This document shows positions 1-5,698 of a stretch of 9,440 nucleotides of DNA, piece by piece (positions within the stretch are counted from its first letter, which is position 1; each line of letters starts with the position of its first letter). The DNA lies in the NCBI GenBank assembly GCA_943350065.1, contig CALQZZ010000017.1, forward strand, positions 1 through 9,440. The letters run 5' to 3'. The notes under the pieces were generated by a model. It saw only the letters and a list, made by a program, of their open reading frames with translations. It did no database searches and was not told the origin of the DNA. Both the position numbers and the translations under genes were made by a program. Origin of the DNA: Candidatus Nomurabacteria bacterium (GTDB lineage Bacteria > Patescibacteriota > Minisyncoccia > Phycocordibacterales > UBA9973).

Positions 1-1190
1 ATGGTTTGGAAAGACAATATAATAATGTTTTATCTAGAAATAAAGATAATCCTTATATAAACTTTTTTGCTGAAGTTTTCTCTAATTTAAAAGAAACACT
101 TTTTGCTGATAGCACAGAAAGAGCTGGGGATCTAGTTACGACTATTGAGCCTTCAGTCCAAGCTTTTTTGAGTAACAAACTTTTAGAAGTAAAAGAAAAC
201 TATAATATTGATTCTATTGGTGGAATAATTATGAATCCAGCTGATGGTTCTATTTATGCTCTTGATGTAAAGCCAAGTTTTGATCCAAATGATTTTTCTA
301 AAATAAAAAATGTTAAAACTTTTTCAAACCCCTTGGTTGAAAATGTATATGAATTTGGCTCTGTTATAAAACCTTTAGTGATGTCTGCTGGGCTTGATTT
401 GGGTGTGGTAACTGCAAATACAAAATATGATGATAAGGGTTTTGTGATTATTGAGAAAAAACAGATAAATAATTTCGACAAAAAGGGACGTGGACCAGGC
501 ACAAGCATGCAAGATGTTTTAAATCAATCGCTCAATACAGGTATGGTTTATGTATATCAACATTTGGGAAAAGAGAATTTGAGAAATTATATGCTCTCCT
601 ATGGTCTAAAAGATAAAACAGGAATTGATTTACCAAATGAGACAAGTGGTCTAGTAAATAATTTAAATAGTCCTCGCGAATTAGAATATGCCAATGCTGC
701 CTTTGGTCAAGGTATAGCTATGACTCCTATTGAAATAGTACGGGCTCTAGCGTCTCTCGGAAATGGTGGAAATTTAGTCACACCACATTTGGTCAGTAAA
801 ATAAAATATAATGATGGTAGCGAAAAAGAAATGGTTTATCCTACTCAAAGAGTAAAATTTTCAGAAAAAACTTCAAGAGAAATTACTCGTATGCTAGTGA
901 CAGTGATGGATAAATCACTCAAGAGTGGTGCAGCAAAATTTGAACATTATACTGTAGCAGTAAAGACAGGTACTGCCCAAGTGGCTAAAGAAAATGGGGG
1001 TGGTTATTATGAAGATAGACATACACATTCATTTTTTGGATATTTCCCAGCTTATAATCCAAAATTTATTATATTTTTATATGCCGTTAACCCAAAGGGT
1101 GTGGCTTATGCATCTCAGACTTGGGCTGATCCATTTTTAGAAATTACAAAATTCCTGCTAAATTATTATGAAGTGTCTCCGGATAGATAA
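1..1190 (+). CDS. Penicillin-binding protein, transpeptidase domain (FtsI/PBP2 class), 5' truncated by window
   Basis: Class B penicillin-binding protein: a membrane-anchored D,D-transpeptidase that cross-links peptidoglycan, of the type used in septum or cell-wall synthesis. The reading frame is open to the window edge (first complete codon at base 3), and the first residues read GLERQYNNVL, the usual GLE...Y...L motif of the N-terminal dimerisation region, so the true start and membrane anchor lie upstream; neither the ATG at base 1 (other frame) nor the TTG at base 6 is the start. Counting from base 6, the catalytic serine is in SVIK (residues 119-122, Ser codon 360-362), SLN is the SxN motif at 175-177, and KTG is at 320-322 followed by TAQV. 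All three active-site motifs are intact. The usual EPGS lead-in to the serine is EFGS here. Ends with TAA at 1188. Identity as FtsI rather than another class B enzyme is not certain without the N-terminus and neighbours. Confidence 0.93.
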   Translation, partial: GLERQYNNVLSRNKDNPYINFFAEVFSNLKETLFADSTERAGDLVTTIEPSVQAFLSNKLLEVKENYNIDSIGGIIMNPADGSIYALDVKPSFDPNDFSKIKNVKTFSNPLVENVYEFGSVIKPLVMSAGLDLGVVTANTKYDDKGFVIIEKKQINNFDKKGRGPGTSMQDVLNQSLNTGMVYVYQHLGKENLRNYMLSYGLKDKTGIDLPNETSGLVNNLNSPRELEYANAAFGQGIAMTPIEIVRALASLGNGGNLVTPHLVSKIKYNDGSEKEMVYPTQRVKFSEKTSREITRMLVTVMDKSLKSGAAKFEHYTVAVKTGTAQVAKENGGGYYEDRHTHSFFGYFPAYNPKFIIFLYAVNPKGVAYASQTWADPFLEITKFLLNYYEVSPDR

Positions 1191-1251
1191 ATTTGATTTT
1201 ATGTGATATTTCTGTTTTACTATATAAAAGTTAAACAAAATAGTAAATTAA

Positions 1252-1392
1252 AAAGTAAAAAAAGAAATTCACCGAAAGGTAAAAAATTCTGTTAAGGTAG
1301 CAAATGCTGACCTAAAAAAACTTGATAAAGAGATGACTAAATATGATTCTTTTACACTTGCAGGAGTTTTTAGAAAATTCAAAAATAGTTAA
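1252..1392 (+). pseudogene. Remnant or unusual small lysine-rich ORF, no start codon
   Basis: From 1252 to the TAA at 1390-1392 there is an open frame of 46 codons (stop just upstream at 1249). It reads as a plausible lysine-rich helical peptide ending DSFTLAGVFRKFKNS, with ordinary codon choice. No ATG, GTG or TTG lies in its first half; the only ATG is at 1333 and would leave 19 residues. It most resembles the 3' end of a decayed gene, although a small protein with a non-standard start cannot be excluded. The stop codon sits in the loop of the terminator at 1382-1410, which suggests that the terminator evolved with this gene. I recognise no family. Confidence 0.35.
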
Positions 1393-1410
1393 CACTATTT
1401 TTTTTATTTT
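1382..1410 (+). terminator. Rho-independent terminator (AT-rich stem)
   Basis: AAAATAGT (1382-1389), loop TAAC, ACTATTTT (1394-1401) form a perfect 8-bp stem that runs into a T-rich tract to 1410. The stem has little GC, so it may be weak. It would end transcription from the penicillin-binding protein and small-ORF region. Confidence 0.6.
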
Positions 1411-1416
1411 CATAGA

Positions 1417-1451
1417 GCACTTTACCACTATAGGTAAGGTGTTTTTTTATT
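1417..1451 (+). terminator. Rho-independent terminator
   Basis: CACTTTACC (1418-1426), loop ACTATA, GGTAAGGTG (1433-1441) pair over 9 positions with one wobble pair, and are followed directly by TTTTTTT and more T-rich sequence. This is a second terminator just after the first, insulating the tRNA gene from upstream transcription. Confidence 0.75.
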
Positions 1452-1458
1452 TATAAAA

Positions 1459-1467
1459 TGCTATATT
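1459..1467 (+). promoter_or_regulatory. Probable extended -10 promoter of tRNA-Glu
   Basis: TGC (1459-1461) precedes TATATT (1462-1467), an extended -10 arrangement, placing the transcription start near 1474, about 11 bases before the mature tRNA. No good -35 is visible because the terminator T-tract occupies that position. Confidence 0.45.
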
Positions 1468-1484
1468 TTATTGTGTTGTTGTTT

Positions 1485-1556
1485 GGCTCTATCGTCTAAC
1501 GGTTAGGACGGGTCCTTCTCAAGGATCAAATCAGAGTTCGATTCTCTGTAGAGTCA
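1485..1556 (+). tRNA. tRNA-Glu (anticodon CTC)
   Basis: A complete 72-base cloverleaf. The acceptor stem is GGCTCTA (1485-1491) with TAGAGTC (1549-1555), containing one G-T pair. The D stem is GTCT/GGAC. The anticodon stem is GGTCC/GGATC around loop TTCTCAA, with anticodon CTC at 1518-1520. The variable loop is four bases (AAAT), the T stem is CAGAG/CTCTG with loop TTCGATT, and the discriminator base is A at 1556. CCA is not encoded, so it must be added enzymatically. CTC reads GAG and is normally the secondary glutamate isoacceptor beside a TTC tRNA, which is not in this window. Its own terminator follows at once. Confidence 0.95.
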
Positions 1557-1557
1557 C

Positions 1558-1607
1558 AAAAGCGCGAATTCAAACAGACTAGACTACTCTAGTCTGTTTC
1601 GCTTTTT
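1558..1607 (+). terminator. Strong terminator downstream of tRNA-Glu
   Basis: AAACAGACTAGA (1572-1583) and TCTAGTCTGTTT (1588-1599) form a perfect 12-bp stem with loop CTAC. Below a 7-base bulge (1565-1571), AAAGCG (1559-1564) pairs with CGCTTT (1600-1605), leading into the T run. The position immediately after the tRNA makes a terminator role very likely. Confidence 0.8.
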
Positions 1608-1712
1608 GTGAAGACGGAAGCATAATTTTTCAGTAGAAAAATAGCTGAGTCCGGGGCTGGAAAATTTGTGAGTGGCGACGAACAAATTATTGTAGCTCAC
1701 AGAATTTTTAAA
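1608..1712. other. Unassigned GC-richer, foldable stretch between tRNA-Glu terminator and next gene
   Basis: No confident gene is seen here, but the stretch is clearly richer in G and C than its surroundings and has several inverted repeats. ATTTTTC/GAAAAAT (1625-1631 with 1636-1642) forms a small hairpin. AAAATTTGTGAG (1661-1672) pairs with CTCACAGAATTTT (1696-1708) over 12 pairs with one bulged G. A competing stem AATTTGT/ACAAATT (1663-1669 with 1682-1688) uses the same 5' arm. On the minus strand a 38-codon GTG-started frame (1700 down to 1584) is also open. It could be a small RNA, a relic, or a short gene. Confidence 0.4.
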
Positions 1713-1747
1713 TAAAAAAAAGCAGTCCCGATGATTTGGGACTGCTT
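1713..1747 (-). terminator. Rho-independent terminator of the 108-residue orphan gene
   Basis: Read on the minus strand, AAGCAGTCCC (1747-1738), an 8-base loop and GGGACTGCTT (1729-1720) form a perfect 10-bp stem followed by a run of T (complement of the A run 1713-1720). It lies 4 bases after the stop codon of the minus-strand gene. Confidence 0.9.
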
Positions 1748-1751
1748 GGAG

Positions 1752-2078
1752 CTACCATTTTCTTGCTGGTGCTCCGGAATACCTTTTTTCTGGTGTACTG
1801 GCCAGGATCTTATTCAGATCAACTCTTTGTGGGGGCAAACTTGTCAGTGGTGTTTTTTTAACCACAGCATGACCAGCGTGCCTGCCGATTTCATTTTTAC
1901 CTGAAACATACTTTTTATTAATTCTAACCAAAATACGGTTATCATCAATTGGAGTAGAATCCAAGGATTTATCAGAATCCAGTCTGATTGCTGCTGCCTC
2001 AAGGACATTTTTCACTTCCGTAACCTTCGTTTCTTCTGCTGGTTTATTGCCAACAGCTTTGCTGCTTTTAAGTGCCAT
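1752..2078 (-). CDS. Orphan basic protein, 108 residues, function unknown
   Basis: I do not recognise this protein. The ATG at 2076-2078 is chosen as start (MALKSSKAVG...). A TTG-started extension of ten residues to 2108 is less likely because it has no better ribosome-binding context. The sequence is cytosolic-looking, with no signal peptide or membrane segment. The first third is rich in K, E and T (residues 1-30). A more hydrophobic middle with ILVRINKKYV is a possible beta strand. The C-terminal 45 residues are basic and proline-containing and end in APARKW. The A/K/P-rich ends look disordered and could bind nucleic acid, but that is only an impression. The gene has a near-consensus promoter and a strong terminator of its own, so it is probably well expressed as a single-gene unit; upstream rmuC transcription could also read into it. 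No Shine-Dalgarno is seen; the leader is A/C-rich. Confidence 0.7.
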   Translation of the reverse strand: MALKSSKAVGNKPAEETKVTEVKNVLEAAAIRLDSDKSLDSTPIDDNRILVRINKKYVSGKNEIGRHAGHAVVKKTPLTSLPPQRVDLNKILASTPEKRYSGAPARKW

Positions 2079-2097
2079 GTTTGTTTGTTTTAAATAT

Positions 2098-2108
2098 TTG
2101 ACTGTCAA
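2098..2108. promoter_or_regulatory. Small palindrome in the 5' leader of the orphan gene, possible operator
   Basis: TTGAC-T-GTCAA is a perfect 5+1+5 palindrome located between the predicted transcription start (about 2117) and the ATG at 2078. It could be a repressor site or chance. On the minus strand it contains a second TTGACA, but no -10 lies at the right distance. Confidence 0.25.
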
Positions 2109-2123
2109 TTTACTAGAACCTAT

Positions 2124-2151
2124 ATTATATAAGATACAGGTTTTATGTCAA
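2124..2151 (-). promoter_or_regulatory. Consensus sigma-70-type promoter of the orphan gene
   Basis: On the minus strand TTGACA (2151-2146) and TATAAT (2129-2124) are both perfect hexamers with a 16-base spacer. The predicted start is near 2117, giving a leader of about 39 bases before the ATG at 2078. The promoter lies just after the rmuC stop codon. Confidence 0.85.
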
Positions 2152-2178
2152 TAGCAAAAGTGCATATCTTATTTAATT

Positions 2179-3231
2179 CTAATCTTCTAGATTTGGCTTG
2201 GCTATTTCTAGTAATTCGAGCTCAGGAGAAGTGCCAGAAATACGGAGGACGTCCTTATCTATTTTCTTGAGTTCCTTATTGGAAGCGTTGTAATGATTCA
2301 CGACAGTACCTAGGGCATTGCCGAGCTTATTATGGTATTCATCATAAGATTTTAAATGCTTGCCGAGGTCTTCTACTTTTTTAATAATTTCTTTGGCAGA
2401 TTCTTCTATTTGTAAGGCCTTGAGACCTTGTAAAACAGTTTGCAAGTAAGCTAGGAAAGAGGTGGGGGATGTAATGATGACTTTATACTTTCCAGCGGCA
2501 CGTTGAATTAAATTTTCATTTTCTTCATCTTTTAATCCGCCTATTTTGTTTGTAATAAGGTCATAATAAATAGCTTCATGCGGGATAAACATAAAAGCGA
2601 AATCGGTCGTACCTTGCTGTGGTTGCACATATTTTGCAGTTTCAGTAATACGATTTTTCAAATCATTTACGAAAATTGTTTCTAGTCTTTTTTTCTCAGC
2701 AGAATCGCGTTCTTCTACCATTCTATTGTAATTCTCGAGAGAGAATTTTGAGTCGATAGGAATTATTTTATCTTTCACGAATACTACAGCGTCGACGATG
2801 GTACCATCAGGAAAAGGATATTGCATTTGATAGCTTCCTGGAGGAAGAACATTTTTTAAGACTGTTTCCAAATAATATTCACCGAGGATTCCACGTTGCT
2901 TTGGGTTTTTTAAAATATTTTCAAGACTTTGGAGCTGGTCGGCGAAAGAAATGACTTGTTTGTTGGTCTCATCAAGACGAGTGAGGCGTTCTGTGACATC
3001 ACGAATTATTTTATTTGATTCACTAGAATGAAATTTTAATGAATCATTCATTTGTTTGTGAGTGTCACCGATTTTCATATCGACGGTACGAGAGAGTTCA
3101 TTTAATTGTTGTAGTATTAATTGGAGCCCGACATTGTCATTGGTTTTTGTTTCCTTTTTTTTATTTAAAAATAAGTATACTAAAATTCCTCCACCTAAAA
3201 TCCCAAATATTGTCCAAAGTATATTTTGCAT
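2179..3231 (-). CDS. rmuC: RmuC family DNA recombination protein
   Basis: RmuC-family protein of 350 residues. These proteins carry a PD-(D/E)XK-like nuclease fold and are thought to limit recombination at inverted repeats; the exact activity is not settled. The order seen is an N-terminal membrane anchor (about residues 3-22, then KKK), a long coiled-coil (about 35-110), and the RmuC core: KQRGILGEYYLETVL (111-125), DGTIVDAVV (142-150), IPIDSKF (157-163, the likely catalytic D and K), FMFIPHEAIY (213-222) and SPTSFLAYL (255-263). The length is somewhat short but complete. The ATG at 3229-3231 is supported by the membrane anchor and the promoter spacing. No terminator lies between its stop and the downstream orphan gene, so read-through there is likely. 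It is divergent from the secreted-protein gene. Confidence 0.93.
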   Translation of the reverse strand: MQNILWTIFGILGGGILVYLFLNKKKETKTNDNVGLQLILQQLNELSRTVDMKIGDTHKQMNDSLKFHSSESNKIIRDVTERLTRLDETNKQVISFADQLQSLENILKNPKQRGILGEYYLETVLKNVLPPGSYQMQYPFPDGTIVDAVVFVKDKIIPIDSKFSLENYNRMVEERDSAEKKRLETIFVNDLKNRITETAKYVQPQQGTTDFAFMFIPHEAIYYDLITNKIGGLKDEENENLIQRAAGKYKVIITSPTSFLAYLQTVLQGLKALQIEESAKEIIKKVEDLGKHLKSYDEYHNKLGNALGTVVNHYNASNKELKKIDKDVLRISGTSPELELLEIAKPNLED

Positions 3232-3237
3232 AGTTTT

Positions 3238-3246
3238 ATTTTAGCA
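3238..3246 (-). promoter_or_regulatory. Extended -10 upstream of rmuC, 6 bases before the ATG
   Basis: Minus strand: TGC TAAAAT AAAACT ATG. The hexamer (3243-3238) with preceding TGC (3246-3244) ends exactly 6 bases before the start codon, which predicts a leaderless transcript. A competing TATAAT lies just upstream (3252-3247) and would give a leader of about 9 bases. Neither has a clear -35. Confidence 0.5.
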
Positions 3247-3270
3247 ATTATATGATAAAGATAATAGATA

Positions 3271-3299
3271 TTGACTTTCTCTGTTTTAGTGTTTATAAT
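3271..3299 (+). promoter_or_regulatory. Promoter of the secreted-protein gene
   Basis: TTGACT (3271-3276), a 17-base spacer and TATAAT (3294-3299). The predicted start is near 3306, about 19 bases before the ATG at 3325. The TTG of the -35 box must not be taken for a start codon. Confidence 0.8.
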
Positions 3300-3324
3300 T
3301 AAAGAAAAATTAAAAACTGAATAT

Positions 3325-3840
3325 ATGAAATTAAAAGTAATTTTACTTTGTTTTTTGATCCCTTTTTGTTTAAAAGCACAAAAAGATAGTACATTCTCTA
3401 AAAAATTAAATTACCCTGAATTTACTTGGAGTATATATGGAGGAAGTATGGGTATATTACCCATGTCTAACATAACTCCTATTTCTCAGGATACACACAG
3501 TGATCCTTATACTATGTTATTTTTAGCTCCAGCTTTAGATATTTCTGGAAAAAGAGCACATTTAAATATTGAGTATGATTTTGCTAGTTCTTCATTTTGT
3601 TTTGTTACAGGTTACGTCTTTAAAAGAGATATTGATTTGTATGGAATTATACAAAAAAGAACACAAATAGCAGATAAAAGTTTTGGTGTTGGTGTTGGTA
3701 AAATTTTACCAGTAGTAAAAAGAATAAACTCCTTTTATTTCCTTGAAGTTGATTCTGATTTAGAATTTCCAAATGAAAAGTATTTTATTTCAGTTGGATT
3801 ATTATTTCAATTTGAAATGTCAAAAATTAAACAAGAATAA
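3325..3840 (+). CDS. Small exported protein, possible beta-barrel, Bacteroidota-like signal peptide
   Basis: A 171-residue protein of unknown function. It starts at the ATG 3325-3327. A longer reading from TTG at 3271 would begin inside the -35 box and bury the signal peptide, so it is rejected. Residues 1-18 (MKLKVILLCFLIPFCLKA, then QKDS) form a standard signal peptide with a likely cut after LKA; the A-Q cleavage context is very common in Bacteroidota exported proteins. There is no lipobox. The mature part alternates aromatic/hydrophobic and polar residues with glycine turns (GGSMGILPM, GVGVGKILP) and ends with a strand-like ISVGLLFQFEM, which resembles an outer-membrane beta-barrel or porin-like fold. 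That would be odd for a cell without a classical outer membrane. Both a promoter and a terminator of its own are present, making it a transferable single-gene unit. No relatives can be named. Confidence 0.75.
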   Translation: MKLKVILLCFLIPFCLKAQKDSTFSKKLNYPEFTWSIYGGSMGILPMSNITPISQDTHSDPYTMLFLAPALDISGKRAHLNIEYDFASSSFCFVTGYVFKRDIDLYGIIQKRTQIADKSFGVGVGKILPVVKRINSFYFLEVDSDLEFPNEKYFISVGLLFQFEMSKIKQE

Positions 3841-3846
3841 AAAATA

Positions 3847-3879
3847 TCCCGTTCACCATAAAGGTTGGCGGGTTTTTTA
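3847..3879. terminator. Shared terminator between convergent genes
   Basis: CCCG (3848-3851) pairs with CGGG (3869-3872), and the inner stem ACC/GGT is separated by two wobble pairs and one mismatch, with a loop around ATAAA. TTTTTT follows on the plus strand and an A-rich (T-rich on the minus strand) flank precedes it, so it can act both ways. The stop codon of the convergent exonuclease gene lies inside the T run. Confidence 0.75.
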
Positions 3880-4593
3880 TTTTCCTAAAAAGTGTTTGAG
3901 TGTATAAATCCAATCTTCTTCGAGTGTGTCACTTTGTAGTTTTTGATTATATAACCATTCTAAATACCCTTTATCTTTCTTTGAAATTTCTTCTAAATCT
4001 TGCCCAGCGTATTTACCGAAATTAATTTTTCTAAAAATACTAGGGTGTGAAGATATTTCTATCATTTTTTGTATCGCAGTACTTTCGTCGACATTATCAG
4101 TATCCATTACTTTTTTCAATAATCTTTCAAAAAGCTTTTCAAGTACCATCACATCGCCGAGTGCGTCATGCGCTTGGGCAGTAATTTCTATTTCTAGTAA
4201 ATAGCGTAAATATTGAAGATTATATTTTTCTATTTTTCCTTCAGGATCGAGTGCACGGGCGACACGGAGAGTACAGATAAAGTTTGCGATAGTAATATCT
4301 TCATTTTTTAAGATAGCAATATCAAATGGTGCATTATGGGCTACAGCGATAGTGCTGGTGTCTTCAAATATTTTCTTTATTTTTTTATAATCAGTACTTT
4401 CTTTGAAACTTGGTTTTCCTTCGAGCATTTTATTTGAAATATGGTGTACAGCTGAAGCTTCGGGTGGAATTCTTTTTTCCGGTTTATACATTTCAGAAAA
4501 AGATTCACCATTACTCATATAAGCTATCTGACAAAGGAAATCTTTCTCTGTATTTCCTGTAGTCTCTGTATCAAAAAATATAATGTTTTGCAT
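3877..4593 (-). CDS. DEDDh 3'-5' exonuclease, ExoX/DnaQ-like
   Basis: A 238-residue exonuclease of the RNase T / DNA polymerase III epsilon superfamily, hydrolysing DNA or RNA from 3' ends with two metal ions. The full DEDDh set is visible: D8 and E10 in FFDTETTG, D91 in AHNAPFD (85-91), H142 and D147 in AHDALGD (141-147). VHHISNKML (49-57) is the usual substrate-contact block. After the nuclease domain (about 1-165), a small C-terminal module around FGKYAGQDLEEI and YLEWLY (192-215) matches the short domain often appended to ExoX-type exonucleases. It is a stand-alone enzyme, more likely for repair than replication proofreading. It starts at the ATG 4591-4593, 36 bases from the divergent yqeY start. 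Confidence 0.9.
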   Translation of the reverse strand: MQNIIFFDTETTGNTEKDFLCQIAYMSNGESFSEMYKPEKRIPPEASAVHHISNKMLEGKPSFKESTDYKKIKKIFEDTSTIAVAHNAPFDIAILKNEDITIANFICTLRVARALDPEGKIEKYNLQYLRYLLEIEITAQAHDALGDVMVLEKLFERLLKKVMDTDNVDESTAIQKMIEISSHPSIFRKINFGKYAGQDLEEISKKDKGYLEWLYNQKLQSDTLEEDWIYTLKHFLGK

Positions 4594-4599
4594 AGTGCT

Positions 4600-4608
4600 A
4601 TTTTATCA
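4600..4608 (-). promoter_or_regulatory. Extended -10 of the exonuclease gene, 6 bases before the ATG
   Basis: Minus strand: TGA TAAAAT AGCACT ATG. The hexamer is 4605-4600 with TGA at 4608-4606, and the predicted transcription start coincides with the start codon. No -35 is recognisable. TATGAT (4610-4605) overlaps as an alternative. Confidence 0.5.
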
Positions 4609-4614
4609 TATTTT

Positions 4615-4623
4615 TGCTAGAAT
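4615..4623 (+). promoter_or_regulatory. Extended -10 of the yqeY operon, 6 bases before the ATG
   Basis: TGC TAGAAT AAGTAT ATG: TGC 4615-4617, hexamer 4618-4623, start codon 4630. The predicted start of transcription falls on the ATG. It lies back to back with the exonuclease promoter in a 36-base gap, so RNA polymerase occupancy at the two probably excludes each other. Confidence 0.5.
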
Positions 4624-4629
4624 AAGTAT

Positions 4630-5079
4630 ATGTTACAAGAACAAATCAAAAATAATATAAAAGAGGCTATGATTGCTCGTGATAGTGTCAAATTGGAGAC
4701 TTTTCGTGGAATGTCCGCGGCTTTTATGAATGAATTAGTAGCAAAAGGCAAAAAGCCTCAAGAAATTTTAACTGACGAAGAGGCTATCGCTGTAATCACA
4801 AAATTAGCTAAGCAAAGAAAATATGCTATCGAACAATTTAAAAAAGGAGGCAGGGAAGACCTTGTCGCCGAAGAATCAGCTCAGCTTGCAATTCTAGAGA
4901 CTTTTTTACCAGCCTTGATGGAAAAAAGTGAAGTTGAAAATATTGTTAAGGCTAAAAAAGAAGAGCTCGGAATTATCGATGTTTCAAAAAAGGGAATATT
5001 GATGTCTGCTATTATGAAAGAATTAAAAGGTAAAGCTGACGGTATGATGGTCAAAGAAGTAGTGGACTCATTATTTTAA
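4630..5079 (+). CDS. yqeY: GatB/YqeY domain protein
   Basis: A 149-residue protein of the YqeY family, related to the tail domain of the GatB subunit of tRNA-dependent amidotransferase, which contacts tRNA. Stand-alone YqeY is widespread but its exact role is unknown. The full family length is present. Typical features are an N-terminal helical bundle (MLQEQIKNNIKEAM...), KQRKYAIEQFKKGGREDLV (residues 61-79, the most conserved block), the LETFLPALM segment (89-97), and a C-terminal KADGMMVKEVVDSLF ending, which is the standard family close. First gene of a five-gene operon; the start is supported by the adjacent -10 and by family length. No Shine-Dalgarno is present. Confidence 0.93.
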   Translation: MLQEQIKNNIKEAMIARDSVKLETFRGMSAAFMNELVAKGKKPQEILTDEEAIAVITKLAKQRKYAIEQFKKGGREDLVAEESAQLAILETFLPALMEKSEVENIVKAKKEELGIIDVSKKGILMSAIMKELKGKADGMMVKEVVDSLF

Positions 5080-5092
5080 TTTAAAGATTTGA

Positions 5093-5698
5093 ATGCATAC
5101 AGTAAATTTTTTACAACATTTTATAATCGGTCATGAATTTTTAGCTTATGCTATTATTTTTTTTGGTATCCTTCTTGAAGGAGAATTTTTTGTTATCTCT
5201 TCTGGAATATTGTTATTTATAGGAGTATTAAATATTTATATTATTTCTGTAATAATTTTATTTGGACTCTTAGGTAAAACATTTTTAGGATACTATATTG
5301 GTTTCCTTATAAATAAAAAATGGGAGAATACAAAGTTTATAAAATATTTAGAGCATAGAGTTTTGGATGTCATGCCTAGATTTAATGAAAGACCATTTTG
5401 GTCAATCTTTCTTTCAAAATTTATTTTAGGTGTAAACCATATCGTTATTATTTTTTCTGGTTTTAAAAGAATTCCATTAAAAATATATTTAAAAGCTGAA
5501 TTTATTACCACACTCATCTGGGGGCCAGGATTTTTGGCTATTGGGTACTTTTTTGGATATACTGCTTTGAATATTAGTCATGAAATATGGAGATTTTTGC
5601 TTACTGTTTTGATATTAGTAATATCCTTTATCGCCTTTGATCGTTTAATAGCTTGGTTATATGAGATTTTTGAAGAATTTTTCAATGGAAATGAATAA
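5093..5698 (+). CDS. Divergent DedA-family membrane protein
   Basis: A 201-residue integral membrane protein of the DedA/VTT (SNARE-associated) superfamily; known members flip phospholipid or undecaprenyl phosphate across the membrane. Hydrophobic stretches lie at about 16-34, 36-60, 105-121, 135-157 and 165-187. The C-terminal half has the family pattern of a re-entrant segment, then AEFITTLIWGPGFLAIGYFFGY (135-156), where W and G-GY-G are typical. The signature usually written F-x-R-x-x-P-x-x-R is altered: SKFILGVNH (108-116) has K, L and N at the expected arginine, proline and arginine positions. Glu27-Gly-Glu and the GYYIG block (66-70) are kept. This could mean changed substrate handling. 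It follows yqeY by 13 bases and overlaps the next gene, so it is translated from the operon mRNA. Confidence 0.8.
   Translation: MHTVNFLQHFIIGHEFLAYAIIFFGILLEGEFFVISSGILLFIGVLNIYIISVIILFGLLGKTFLGYYIGFLINKKWENTKFIKYLEHRVLDVMPRFNERPFWSIFLSKFILGVNHIVIIFSGFKRIPLKIYLKAEFITTLIWGPGFLAIGYFFGYTALNISHEIWRFLLTVLILVISFIAFDRLIAWLYEIFEEFFNGNE

Noticed and set aside
1..8. ATG at base 1 and TTG at base 6 as start of the penicillin-binding protein
   Set aside because: The ATG is in another frame. The coding frame continues upstream of the TTG through a Gly codon at 3-5, giving the conserved GLE...Y motif, so the gene is cut by the window edge.
1576..1590. AGTAGTCT on the minus strand inside the tRNA terminator, resembling the twin-promoter block
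   Set aside because: There is no TTGACA at the right distance, and the sequence is explained by the perfect terminator stem.
2079..2108. TTG at 2108 as start of the orphan gene
   Set aside because: It adds ten residues without a better initiation context; the ATG at 2078 gives a simple start after a 39-base leader.
3039..3244. Short plus-strand reading frames opposite the start of rmuC
   Set aside because: They overlap a well-supported gene on the other strand, show no family features, and have low-complexity F/L/I content from AT-rich antisense.
3271..3324. TTG at 3271 as an earlier start giving 18 more residues on the secreted protein
   Set aside because: That TTG is part of the -35 box of a good promoter, and the extension would precede a proper signal peptide starting at 3325.
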